From: Flavobacteriaceae bacterium HL-DH10 | Lineage (GTDB): Bacteria > Bacteroidota > Bacteroidia > Flavobacteriales > Flavobacteriaceae | Assembly: GCA_031826515.1 (NCBI GenBank) | Contig: CP134536.1 | Coordinates: 694,001 to 758,000 of the forward strand | Direction of reading: 5' to 3' | DNA: 64,000 nt | The notes under the pieces: model-generated | The model's database searches: none | What the model was told of the DNA's origin: nothing | The model's input: only the letters and a program-made list of their open reading frames with translations | Shown here: piece after piece, positions 53,845 to 62,292 of the stretch | How the letters are laid out: the number at the start of each line of letters is the position of its first letter | Numbering within the stretch: position 1 is the first letter of the stretch | Translations under genes and position numbers: made by a program

Positions 53845-54857
53845 TGCACATAAAACAAAACATATCATTAAAACCATATAACACCTTTGGTATTGATGCT
53901 ACAGCAGATTATTTTGTTTCAGTTTCTAGTATAGATCATTTAAAAAAAGTTTTAACCCTTAAAGACTATCCTAACAAACTTATTTTAGGTGGAGGTAGCA
54001 ATATGCTACTAACCAAAAATCAAGAAGCTTTGGTTATTCACCTAAATATAAAAGGCATTTCTATTGTTTCTGAAAATGAAGATTTCGTCATAATTAAAGC
54101 CAATGCAGGCGAAAATTGGCATGATTTTATTTTATGGTGTTTAAAGTATGATTTTGGTGGACTTGAAAATATGTCTTTAATTCCTGGAAACGTAGGAACA
54201 GCTCCAATTCAAAATATTGGTGCTTATGGCGTAGAGTTAAAAGACCATTTTGTTTCATGTGAAGCCTTATCATTAAAAACTGGCAAAATAGAATCTTTTA
54301 ATAACGCTGATTGTAATTTTGGCTATAGAAATTCAATCTTTAAACAAGAAGCCAAAGGGCAATATATTATAACTAGTGTCACCTTTAAGCTTACAAAACG
54401 CCATCACAAATTAAATATTAATTATGGAGCTATTGCTTCTCAACTTGAAGTTACAGGAATAAAAACACCTACAATTCAAGATGTTTCAAAAGCAGTAATA
54501 GCCATACGAGAAAGTAAACTACCCAACCCTAAAGACATTGGCAATAGTGGAAGTTTCTTTAAAAATCCAGTAATTTCAAAATCACAATTTAATATTTTAG
54601 CTAAAAATTTTAAAGACATACCTAGTTACCCAATTTCTGATAACGAAGTAAAAGTTCCTGCAGGTTGGCTTATTGAAAAAGCAGGATTTAAAGGCAAGCG
54701 TTTTGGAGACTATGGCGTGCATAATAAACAAGCTTTAGTCCTTGTAAACTATGGGCATGCCAAAGGTGAAGATATTTTAAATCTTTCAAAATTAATACAA
54801 AAAACTGTTAAACGTCTATTTAATATATCTATTGAAGCCGAAGTAAATATCTTATAA
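53844..54857 (+). CDS. murB: UDP-N-acetylenolpyruvoylglucosamine reductase
   Basis: This 337-residue FAD enzyme makes UDP-N-acetylmuramate for peptidoglycan. Family motifs include NTFGIDATADYF, the FAD-binding GGGSNMLL, SLIPGNVGTAPIQNIGAYGVE and the catalytic Ser in NSGSFFKNP. The length and C-terminus fit the type I (E. coli-like) group. The start codon is GTG, overlapping the aminotransferase stop by one base, which implies coupled translation. Confidence 0.95.
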   Translation: MHIKQNISLKPYNTFGIDATADYFVSVSSIDHLKKVLTLKDYPNKLILGGGSNMLLTKNQEALVIHLNIKGISIVSENEDFVIIKANAGENWHDFILWCLKYDFGGLENMSLIPGNVGTAPIQNIGAYGVELKDHFVSCEALSLKTGKIESFNNADCNFGYRNSIFKQEAKGQYIITSVTFKLTKRHHKLNINYGAIASQLEVTGIKTPTIQDVSKAVIAIRESKLPNPKDIGNSGSFFKNPVISKSQFNILAKNFKDIPSYPISDNEVKVPAGWLIEKAGFKGKRFGDYGVHNKQALVLVNYGHAKGEDILNLSKLIQKTVKRLFNISIEAEVNIL

Positions 54858-54872
54858 TCAAAAAGAAATTTC

Positions 54873-54880
54873 TAACTTTG
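54873..54880 (+). promoter_or_regulatory. -7 promoter element of the second sigma/anti-sigma operon
   Basis: TAACTTTG is an exact TAnnTTTG match 45 bp upstream of the sigma factor start codon. Confidence 0.5.
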
Positions 54881-54925
54881 ATATAACTAGTGTCACAATT
54901 AAACATATACTAAACCAATATTACC

Positions 54926-55456
54926 TTGATTTCAGCTATAGAAAAAGAAATAGTTTATTTATTAGAACGTGGTGATAAAAAAGCCATAACACTATTGTAT
55001 GAAAACTACGCCGACTCATTATTTGGTGTTATAAAAAAAATAATAACGGACGATGAGATTGCACAAGATGTTCTTCAAGAAAGTTTTGTAAAAATATGGC
55101 GCTATGCTAAAAAATATGATGCTAGTAAAGCAAAACTATTTACCTGGCTTTATAGGATTGCATACAATACTGCAATAGACAAAACAAGGTCTTTAAAAAA
55201 CAAAAGCGGTAAAGAAATCCAAATAGAAACTTCAAACGTATATAAAATAACATCGAACGCTTTAAACGAAGATGTTTTAGACATAAAAAAACATTTAGGT
55301 AGCCTAGATGAAAAATATCAAATAGTAATTAATGCACTCTTTTTTGAGGGTATGACACAACAGGAAGCCAGTGATGAATTAGATATTCCATTGGGAACCA
55401 TAAAATCGAGATTAAAAATTGGATTACGTGAATTAAAAAAAATTTATAATCCTTAA
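54926..55456 (+). CDS. ECF RNA polymerase sigma factor
   Basis: This 176-residue protein has sigma region 2 (DDEIAQDVLQESFVKIW and KLFTWLYRIAYNTAIDKTRS) and region 4 (ALFFEGMTQQEASDELDIPLGTIKSRL, shown in part). The layout parallels the sigma gene at 24293, and the two proteins are clearly related. The start codon is TTG (54926), since no ATG or GTG fits better. An RskA-type anti-sigma gene begins 11 bp after its stop. Confidence 0.9.
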   Translation: MISAIEKEIVYLLERGDKKAITLLYENYADSLFGVIKKIITDDEIAQDVLQESFVKIWRYAKKYDASKAKLFTWLYRIAYNTAIDKTRSLKNKSGKEIQIETSNVYKITSNALNEDVLDIKKHLGSLDEKYQIVINALFFEGMTQQEASDELDIPLGTIKSRLKIGLRELKKIYNP

Positions 55457-55467
55457 CAAATAACGTC

Positions 55468-56256
55468 ATGAATGAGAAAATATATAATTTTTTAAATTCT
55501 GGCCTATTAGAAAAATATCTACTAGGTGAAACTACTTCTGCCGAAACAGAAATGGTTGAGTCTTATATTTCAAAATACCCAGAAGTACAGAATTCATACA
55601 ACACATTACAATACAACTTAGAAATAGTTGCAAAGAGTAATGCTGTTGAAGCTCCTAAAAGCATTTTAAATAATATTTTAGATGAACTTGATGAGTCGCC
55701 AGTTTTAAATTTAAACACATCATATAAATATAAAAAATGGTATAAATTTGCTGTAGCTGCAAGTGTAGCTGCCTTAATTTTTGCTGGCACTGCTTACTCA
55801 TTTTATACACAAAATCAAAAACTATCTACTGAAAACCAAGTGGTTGTAGATGAAATTTTTGATTTAAGAAGTGACATTGAAATGAATAACAAAAAGTTAG
55901 ACAACATTATGCAACAATTTAAAGAGCTTAATGACCCTAACACGTACAAGTATATTATGCAAGGTAATAATCGTGCAAAAAACTTAAAAACGGTTGCCTA
56001 TATAAATCCTAAAGAAAAAACATCTATGATTGATGTGGTTTCTTTACCGCAACTACCCGAAGAACAATGTTACCAAATTTGGGCAGAGTTACAAGGTAAA
56101 ATGGTTAGTTTAGGTATTTTAAGTGAAACAGATAGACAGCTAAAAGCAATCCCTTATACCGAAAACGCATTAGCTTTAAATATTACAATAGAACCTAAAG
56201 GAGGAAATTCTACTGCCTCACTAGACCATACTGTAGCTGAAATAGATTTACAATAG
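55468..56256 (+). CDS. Anti-sigma factor, RskA-type
   Basis: This 262-residue protein has an N-terminal cytoplasmic part (1-85) with LEKYLLGETTSAETEMVESYI, one membrane helix (about 92-112, AVAASVAALIFAGTAYSF), a short coiled coil and a periplasmic RskA-like domain with YINPKEKTSMIDVVSLPQLP and LNITIEPKGGNSTAS. It matches the anti-sigma protein at 24826 in layout. It should bind and silence the preceding sigma factor. A strong terminator follows. Confidence 0.9.
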   Translation: MNEKIYNFLNSGLLEKYLLGETTSAETEMVESYISKYPEVQNSYNTLQYNLEIVAKSNAVEAPKSILNNILDELDESPVLNLNTSYKYKKWYKFAVAASVAALIFAGTAYSFYTQNQKLSTENQVVVDEIFDLRSDIEMNNKKLDNIMQQFKELNDPNTYKYIMQGNNRAKNLKTVAYINPKEKTSMIDVVSLPQLPEEQCYQIWAELQGKMVSLGILSETDRQLKAIPYTENALALNITIEPKGGNSTASLDHTVAEIDLQ

Positions 56257-56277
56257 AAAAACAAAAGATACAAACTC

Positions 56278-56312
56278 AAAAAAGCCTCATTTTAGTAAAA
56301 TGAGGCTTTTTT
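56278..56312. terminator. Bidirectional Rho-independent terminator
   Basis: The stem GCCTCATTT/AAATGAGGC is extended by an A run and a T run. It lies between the anti-sigma gene and the convergent aqpZ gene. Confidence 0.9.
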
Positions 56313-56332
56313 ATGTTATAATTACACTTGTT

Positions 56333-57019
56333 TTATTCTTTATCAAATAAAGTTTTATGAATAAACCCTGCTACAATAGCACCAGCTATAGGCGCCAACC
56401 AAAATAACCAAAGCTGTGAAATAAATTCTACACCTGCAAACAAAGCTTGACTTGTAGAACGTGCTGGATTAACAGAGGTATTAGTTATAGGAATACTAAT
56501 TAAATGAATCAAAGTTAAACCTAAACCAATAGCTATAGGAGCAAATCCTTTAGGAGCTCTTGCATTTGTACTACCTAATATAATTAATAGGAAAAACATG
56601 GTTAATAAAAATTCAGCAATTAGTGCTGCTGTTACAGAATAGCCATCTGGTGACAATTCACCATAACCATTAGCCGCAAAACCACCAATAGTGGTAAAAT
56701 CAGCTTTATTAGACACTATTAAATACAAAGCTCCAGCAGCTGTTACAGCTCCTATTAACTGAGCAACAATATAACCCAATAAATCTTTAGCTTCAAACTT
56801 ACCTCCTGCCCAAAGTCCTAAAGATACTGCTGGATTAAAATGACCTCCAGAAATATGACCCACAGCAAAAGCCATAGTTAAAACAGTTAGACCAAAAGCC
56901 AAAGCCACCCCAACAAATCCAATACCTAACTCAGGATAACCTGCTGCAAAAACAGCACTACCACAGCCTCCAAAAACAAGCCAAAAGGTTCCGAAAAATT
57001 CTGCAAATAATTTTTTCAT
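56333..57019 (-). CDS. aqpZ: Aquaporin Z
   Basis: This 228-residue major intrinsic protein has six helices and two half-helices carrying the NPA motifs in HFNPAVSLG and [10 protein letters not shown]. The aromatic/arginine filter is AqpZ-like with Arg after the second NPA. It should be a water-selective channel of the inner membrane that aids osmotic adjustment. It stands alone on the minus strand, divergent from a small membrane protein gene. Confidence 0.94.
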   Translation of the reverse strand: MKKLFAEFFGTFWLVFGGCGSAVFAAGYPELGIGFVGVALAFGLTVLTMAFAVGHISGGHFNPAVSLGLWAGGKFEAKDLLGYIVAQLIGAVTAAGALYLIVSNKADFTTIGGFAANGYGELSPDGYSVTAALIAEFLLTMFFLLIILGSTNARAPKGFAPIAIGLGLTLIHLISIPITNTSVNPARSTSQALFAGVEFISQLWLFWLAPIAGAIVAGFIHKTLFDKE

Positions 57020-57122
57020 AAAATAAATAATTTAATTAGTTAGAACATTAATTTACAAATAATTACCAAAAAGATACATAAAAAAAACAATAGGCCACGT
57101 AAATTTCTACCATCTATACTAA

Positions 57123-57152
57123 TTTGCCTTTTAACTAAAAGCATTATCTTTG
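57123..57152 (+). promoter_or_regulatory. Promoter of the small membrane protein operon
   Basis: TTTG at 57123-57126 is followed after 18 bp by TATCTTTG at 57145-57152, an exact -7 match. About 100 bp of leader with several inverted repeats separates it from the start codon. Confidence 0.6.
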
Positions 57153-57250
57153 TTTAAAATTTAAACATCCAAGACTAAAAACTTAGTCACACAGAAGAAT
57201 GACAATATGGATGTTACTTGTGACACTTAAAAAGCACTAATTATAAACAT

Positions 57251-57454
57251 ATGAAACTTCTTTTAATTACAATCGTTTTATTAGCTATAGGAATTGCAGG
57301 TATTGCTATCAAAATTTGGGCAAAAAAAGACGGCAAATTTGCAGGTACTTGCGCTAGCCAAAACCCTATGCTAAACAAAGATGGAGAAGCTTGTGGTTTT
57401 TGCGGAAAAACACCAGATCAATTTAGTGATTGTAATGAACCTCAACACTCATAA
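57251..57454 (+). CDS. Small cysteine-rich membrane protein
   Basis: This 67-residue protein has one N-terminal helix (about 2-22, LLLITIVLLAIGIAGIAIKIW) and a tail with four cysteines in GTCASQNP, ACGFCG and FSDC. A metal or cluster site is possible but unproven. Similar short proteins are found in Flavobacteriaceae as uncharacterised membrane or secreted proteins. It lies 6 bp before the glycosyltransferase gene and is probably cotranscribed. Confidence 0.78.
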   Translation: MKLLLITIVLLAIGIAGIAIKIWAKKDGKFAGTCASQNPMLNKDGEACGFCGKTPDQFSDCNEPQHS

Positions 57455-57460
57455 TTTTTC

Positions 57461-58573
57461 ATGAGTATACTTGATTTTATTTTCTACAGCTTCATTGTTG
57501 TAGTTTTTATTCAAGCCTTATTTTATTTTATTTTCTTCGGGAGATTTGCATTTCTTAAACAAAACAAAAGCACTTTACAAAACATACCTGTTTCAGTTAT
57601 TATTTGTGCTAAAAACGAAGCTGAAAATCTAAAAAACTTTTTACCCTCTATAATTTCTCAAGATTATTCAAATTTTGAAATTGTTTTAATCAATGATGCC
57701 TCAAGTGACCATACACTTGAAATTATGAAACACTTCGCTGAACAAAACACCAACATTAAAATTGTTGATGTTAAAAATATTGAAGCGTTTTGGGGAAATA
57801 AAAAATATGCTTTAACACTAGGTATAAAGGCTTCTAAAAACGAATTTCTTTTATTTACTGATGCCGATTGCAAGCCTGTTTCTAAAGATTGGATTAAAGA
57901 AATGAGTTCGCATTTTAATAATGACAAAACTATTGTTTTAGGATACGGAGCTTATTCAAAAATTAAAAATTCATTCTTAAATAAACTCATTCGGTTTGAA
58001 ACCTTAGTAACTGCTGTTCAATATTTTTCTTTTGCAAAAACGGGTATACCTTATATGGGCGTTGGACGAAATTTAGCGTACACAAAAAAAACTTTTTTCA
58101 ATGCTAACGGCTTTATAAACCATATAAAAGTTCGCTCGGGTGATGATGATTTATTTATAAACCAAGTCGCTAATAAAAAGAATACAGCTATTACTTTTTC
58201 AAAAGCAAGCTTTACAGAATCTATACCTAAGACCTCTTTTAAAAAATGGATTAAACAAAAAAGGCGTCATGTTTCTACAGCAAAACATTACAAATTTAAA
58301 CACAAAATAATATTAACTTTATTTTATAGTTCTAATTTTTTATTTTGGATTCTATCTATACTTCTTTTTACATTAACTTATAACTGGCAATATGTTTTAG
58401 GGTTGTTTTTATGCAGACTTATATTTCAATATGTAATTATTGGCTTTTCTTCAAAAAAGCTAAATGAAACCGATCTTTTAATTTGGCTTCCGTTTTTAGA
58501 AATTTTTCTAATTATAATGCAATTAACTATCTTTATAAACAATCTAATATCAAAACCTAATTTTTGGAAATAG
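57461..58573 (+). CDS. Family 2 glycosyltransferase, membrane-bound
   Basis: This 370-residue protein has an N-terminal helix (about 5-25), a GT-A catalytic domain with SVIICAKNEAENL, DADCKP (metal-binding DxD-like) and SGDDDLFI, and three C-terminal helices (about 285-365). The KQKRRHVST segment takes the place of the QxxRW motif of processive enzymes. Donor and acceptor sugars are unknown. It overlaps the next gene, an ECF sigma factor, by 10 bp. Confidence 0.88.
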   Translation: MSILDFIFYSFIVVVFIQALFYFIFFGRFAFLKQNKSTLQNIPVSVIICAKNEAENLKNFLPSIISQDYSNFEIVLINDASSDHTLEIMKHFAEQNTNIKIVDVKNIEAFWGNKKYALTLGIKASKNEFLLFTDADCKPVSKDWIKEMSSHFNNDKTIVLGYGAYSKIKNSFLNKLIRFETLVTAVQYFSFAKTGIPYMGVGRNLAYTKKTFFNANGFINHIKVRSGDDDLFINQVANKKNTAITFSKASFTESIPKTSFKKWIKQKRRHVSTAKHYKFKHKIILTLFYSSNFLFWILSILLFTLTYNWQYVLGLFLCRLIFQYVIIGFSSKKLNETDLLIWLPFLEIFLIIMQLTIFINNLISKPNFWK

Positions 58574-59109
58574 AAGAAGCTATTAAACGCGCTAAAGCGA
58601 ACGACCAAAAAGCATTTAATTTCTTATTAGATACTTATTGGGATGCCGTTTACGGATTTCAATTAAAGCGCATTCAAAATGAAAATGATGCGGAAGATAT
58701 AACCATTCAAACCTTTTCTAGAGCATTTGATAGAATTGAAACTTTTGATGATAAATACAAGTTTAAAACATGGTTAATCACGATTTCAAAAAACATTCAT
58801 ATCGATTTAATGAGAAAAGAAAAACATTCTATTTCTCAAATTATTTCTAATGATGACAAATCGGTTTATCAAATTTTGGATGAATCTCCATCTCCTGAAG
58901 ATGAATTAATAACCGAACAGCATTTAGCAAAATTGCTCCGTGATATTAAAAAGTTAAAACCGCACTATCAGGAAGTTATAAACCTTCGTTATTTTCAAGA
59001 ATTAAGTTATAAAGAAATTTCTTTTCAACTTAAAGAACCCATGAATAATGTAAAAGTAAAACTGTTACGTGCAAAAAAATTGTTAGCAGAAATTATTCAG
59101 AAAAACTAA
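58564..59109 (+). CDS. ECF RNA polymerase sigma factor
   Basis: This 181-residue protein contains sigma region 2 (NDAEDITIQTFSRAFDRI and FKTWLITISKNIHIDLMRK) and region 4 (HYQEVINLRYFQELSYKEIS). It starts with TTG at 58564 inside the end of the glycosyltransferase gene, as no downstream start would keep region 2. Unlike the two other sigma factors in the window, it has no anti-sigma gene next to it, so its control must be elsewhere. Confidence 0.88.
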   Translation: MEIEEAIKRAKANDQKAFNFLLDTYWDAVYGFQLKRIQNENDAEDITIQTFSRAFDRIETFDDKYKFKTWLITISKNIHIDLMRKEKHSISQIISNDDKSVYQILDESPSPEDELITEQHLAKLLRDIKKLKPHYQEVINLRYFQELSYKEISFQLKEPMNNVKVKLLRAKKLLAEIIQKN

Positions 59110-59110
59110 A

Positions 59111-60325
59111 ATGATTTCCAAACTTAAAAACTTAGGTCCTGGCTTATTGTTTGCAGGTGCAGCCATTGGTGTATCACATTTAGTTCAATCTACTAGAGCA
59201 GGAGCCGATTTTGGCATGGGACTACTTTGGGCACTAATTTTAGTAAATATATTTAAATATCCTTTTTTTCAGTTTGGAGCAAGATATGCTGCAGCCACAG
59301 GTGAAAGCTTACTAGATGGCTATAATAAATTAGGTAAAGGTGTTTTAGCCATTTATTACATTCTTAATTTTGCTACCATGTTTACTATTCAAACAGCTGT
59401 AACAATTGTAACTGCAGGCATCGCTTTTACGCTTTTTGGAGACTATGTCAGTTTAGAAAGCTGGACTATTATTATTTTAGTAATATGTATTTCAATCTTA
59501 ACACTTGGGAAGTACAAATTATTAGATAAATTAATGAAAGTAATTGTTATAACACTCACTATAAGCACTATTATAGCTGTGTTTATTGCATTAAAACAGA
59601 ATGCTACTCCAATTTCTTTTCAGCAAATATTACCCAGTAACGGTTTAGAAATTACCTTTTTAATTGCTTTTATGGGTTGGATGCCTGCACCTTTAGATGT
59701 TTCTATATGGCAATCTTTATGGACCATAGAAAAAAACAAAAACACAAAACAACATAATAAGAAATCTATATTATTTGATTTCAATGTGGGGTATTTAAGC
59801 ACTATCATTCTAGGTATTGGCTTTTTAATGTTAGGTGCTTTGGTTATGTTTAATAGTGGAGAAACATTTAGCAGTTCTGCTGGTGTTTTTTCTAGTCAAC
59901 TAATAAATATATATACGACTAGCTTAGGTAATTGGGCATATATTATTATTGGTATTGCTGCCTTTACAACTATGTTTAGTACAACACTAACAACGCTAGA
60001 TGCCTCTCCAAGAGCTATGGCAAAAACCTCTCAATTATTATTTAAAAAGTCTTCAAAGTATAATTATAATTTCTGGATTGCTTTATTATCAATTGGAACC
60101 GTTTTTATTTTTTTGTTTTTAGCTTCAGAAATGGGATTATTAATTAAAGTGGCTACTATTTTATCGTTTATCACAGCTCCTTTTTTTGCTATAATTAATT
60201 ACATATTAATTTCAAGTAAACACACTCCCAAAGAATGGCAACCGTCAAAAAAACTTCATATTTTAAGTTGGTTAGGTATTGCTTTTTTAATTGTTTTTAG
60301 TATTTGGTATCTTACCACTTTATAA
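59111..60325 (+). CDS. Nramp-family transporter lacking canonical metal-binding motifs
   Basis: This 404-residue protein has about eleven helices and an Nramp-like N-terminus, [16 protein letters not shown]. Where Nramp proteins have DPGN in helix 1, this protein has GVSH (residues 20-23), and the helix 6 motif MPH reads MPA (191-193, in [11 protein letters not shown]). The usual manganese or iron ligands are therefore mostly lost, so the cargo may be another ion or solute. It starts one base after the ECF sigma stop and 47 bp before lipA. Confidence 0.85.
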   Translation: MISKLKNLGPGLLFAGAAIGVSHLVQSTRAGADFGMGLLWALILVNIFKYPFFQFGARYAAATGESLLDGYNKLGKGVLAIYYILNFATMFTIQTAVTIVTAGIAFTLFGDYVSLESWTIIILVICISILTLGKYKLLDKLMKVIVITLTISTIIAVFIALKQNATPISFQQILPSNGLEITFLIAFMGWMPAPLDVSIWQSLWTIEKNKNTKQHNKKSILFDFNVGYLSTIILGIGFLMLGALVMFNSGETFSSSAGVFSSQLINIYTTSLGNWAYIIIGIAAFTTMFSTTLTTLDASPRAMAKTSQLLFKKSSKYNYNFWIALLSIGTVFIFLFLASEMGLLIKVATILSFITAPFFAIINYILISSKHTPKEWQPSKKLHILSWLGIAFLIVFSIWYLTTL

Positions 60326-60346
60326 AAAAATTAAAAGAATACTTCG

Positions 60347-60354
60347 TATCTTTG
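60347..60354 (+). promoter_or_regulatory. -7 promoter element of lipA
   Basis: TATCTTTG is an exact TAnnTTTG match 18 bp upstream of the lipA start codon. Confidence 0.55.
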
Positions 60355-60372
60355 CTGCATTATTTTAACAGC

Positions 60373-61251
60373 ATGAATAAAGACACAATATCTAATATAT
60401 TACCAGAGCGTCAAGCTAAACCAAAATGGTTAAGAGTTAAACTTCCTACTGGAAAAAAATACACAGAATTAAGAGGTTTAGTAGATAAATACAAACTAAA
60501 TACTATTTGCACTTCTGGCAGTTGCCCTAATATGGGAGAGTGCTGGGGAGAAGGCACTGCAACCTTTATGATTTTAGGAAATATTTGCACACGTTCTTGT
60601 GGATTTTGTGGCGTAAAAACAGGACGACCAGAAACCGTTGATTGGGATGAACCCGAAAAAGTAGGGCGATCTATTAAATTAATGAAGATTAAACATGCTG
60701 TATTAACAAGTGTTGATAGAGATGATTTAAAAGATATGGGAAGTATTATGTGGGCTGAAACTGTAAAAGCTGTTCGCAGAATGAATCCAGAAACAACACT
60801 TGAAACTTTAATTCCAGATTTTCAAGGTATTGAAAAACATATAGACAGAATTATTGATGTAGCTCCAGAAGTTGTATCTCATAATATTGAAACCGTAAGA
60901 CGTTTAACTCGAGAGGTTAGAATACAGGCGCAATACGACAGAAGCATGGGGGTTTTAAAATATTTAAAACAACAAGGGCAACGACGCACAAAATCGGGGA
61001 TTATGCTTGGATTAGGAGAGACAAGAGAAGAAGTTATTGAAACACTTCACGATTTAAAAGCAAGCCATGTAGATATTGTCACTATTGGTCAATACTTACA
61101 ACCAAGCAAAAAACATTTACCAGTAAAACATTTTATAAGTCCTGACCAATTTAAAGAATACGAAAATATTGGTTTAGAATTAGGTTTTCGTCATGTAGAA
61201 AGTAGCGCACTTGTGCGTTCGTCTTACCATGCTCAAAAACATATCAACTAA
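60373..61251 (+). CDS. lipA: Lipoyl synthase
   Basis: This 292-residue radical SAM enzyme inserts two sulfurs into octanoyl groups on the lipoyl domains of dehydrogenase complexes. It has the auxiliary cluster cysteines in [13 protein letters not shown], the radical SAM cluster CTRSCGFCG, and the final RSSY motif with the Ser ligand. The start is placed at 60373, after the promoter element; a longer reading from 60304 would begin inside the Nramp-like gene. The GAPDH gene follows after 2 bp. Confidence 0.95.
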   Translation: MNKDTISNILPERQAKPKWLRVKLPTGKKYTELRGLVDKYKLNTICTSGSCPNMGECWGEGTATFMILGNICTRSCGFCGVKTGRPETVDWDEPEKVGRSIKLMKIKHAVLTSVDRDDLKDMGSIMWAETVKAVRRMNPETTLETLIPDFQGIEKHIDRIIDVAPEVVSHNIETVRRLTREVRIQAQYDRSMGVLKYLKQQGQRRTKSGIMLGLGETREEVIETLHDLKASHVDIVTIGQYLQPSKKHLPVKHFISPDQFKEYENIGLELGFRHVESSALVRSSYHAQKHIN

Positions 61252-61253
61252 AG

Positions 61254-62270
61254 ATGATTCGCATAGCAATTAATGGTTTTGGTAGAATAGGCAGACGCGT
61301 TTTTAGACTAGCGCAAGACCATCCTAATATTGAAGTTGTTGCAACAAATGATTTAGCAGACGCAAGAACTCTAAGTCATTTACTAAAATACGATAGTGTT
61401 CATGGCATTTTTAACGGTACGGTTACGAGTCATGGCAATGATATTATTATAAACGACAAAAAAATTCCATTATTAAATGAAAAGCATCCAAAAACAATTA
61501 ATTGGACGCCTTTTAATGTTGATTTTGTAATTGAAGCTACAGGAAAATTCAAAACAACTTCAGACTTAATAAATCATATTACAAACGGTGCAAAACAGGT
61601 TATATTAAGTGTTCCTCCTTTAGAGGATGATATAAAAACTATTGTTTTAGGAGTAAACGACCAAATTATAGACGGTACTGAAAGTATTATTTCTAATGCA
61701 TCTTGTACGACTAACAATGCTGCACCAATGATTGATATCATTAATAAACTTTGCGGTATTAATCAGGCATACATAACTACGGTACACTCCTATACTACCG
61801 ACCAAAGTTTACACGACCAACCTCATCCAGATTTACGTCGCTCAAGAGCAGCTAGTCAATCTATTGTTCCTACAACAACAGGAGCTGCAAAAGCGCTTAC
61901 AAAAATATTCCCAGAGTTATCTGATGTAATTGGTGGATGTGGTATAAGAGTACCTGTAATTAATGGTTCTTTAACTGATATTACATTTAATGTAAAAAAG
62001 ACTGTTTCTATTGAAGACATAAATAATGCGTTTAAAGAAGCTTCTAAAAAACATTATAAAGGGATTTTAGAATATACTGAAGACCCTATTGTTTCCATTG
62101 ACATTGTAGGAAATCCACATTCTTGTGTTTTTGATTCTGGCATGACATCTGTTATAGGAAACATGGTAAAAATTATAGGTTGGTACGATAACGAAACAGG
62201 CTATTCTTCAAGAATAATTGATTTAATATGCAATTTAACGGAAAAAAAGTGTGTTTTGTCGATAAAATAA
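61254..62270 (+). CDS. gap: Glyceraldehyde-3-phosphate dehydrogenase
   Basis: This 338-residue enzyme has the NAD-binding NGFGRIGRRVFR, the catalytic Cys in SNASCTTNNAAPM and the WYDNETGYSSR segment. The Asp in VATNDLAD favours NAD over NADP. It carries out the oxidative step of glycolysis or its reverse. It lies 2 bp after lipA. Many flavobacteria encode more than one GAPDH, so this may be either the main or a second copy. Confidence 0.94.
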   Translation: MIRIAINGFGRIGRRVFRLAQDHPNIEVVATNDLADARTLSHLLKYDSVHGIFNGTVTSHGNDIIINDKKIPLLNEKHPKTINWTPFNVDFVIEATGKFKTTSDLINHITNGAKQVILSVPPLEDDIKTIVLGVNDQIIDGTESIISNASCTTNNAAPMIDIINKLCGINQAYITTVHSYTTDQSLHDQPHPDLRRSRAASQSIVPTTTGAAKALTKIFPELSDVIGGCGIRVPVINGSLTDITFNVKKTVSIEDINNAFKEASKKHYKGILEYTEDPIVSIDIVGNPHSCVFDSGMTSVIGNMVKIIGWYDNETGYSSRIIDLICNLTEKKCVLSIK

Positions 62271-62292
62271 TTATATTTGTCGGTAAGATTTA

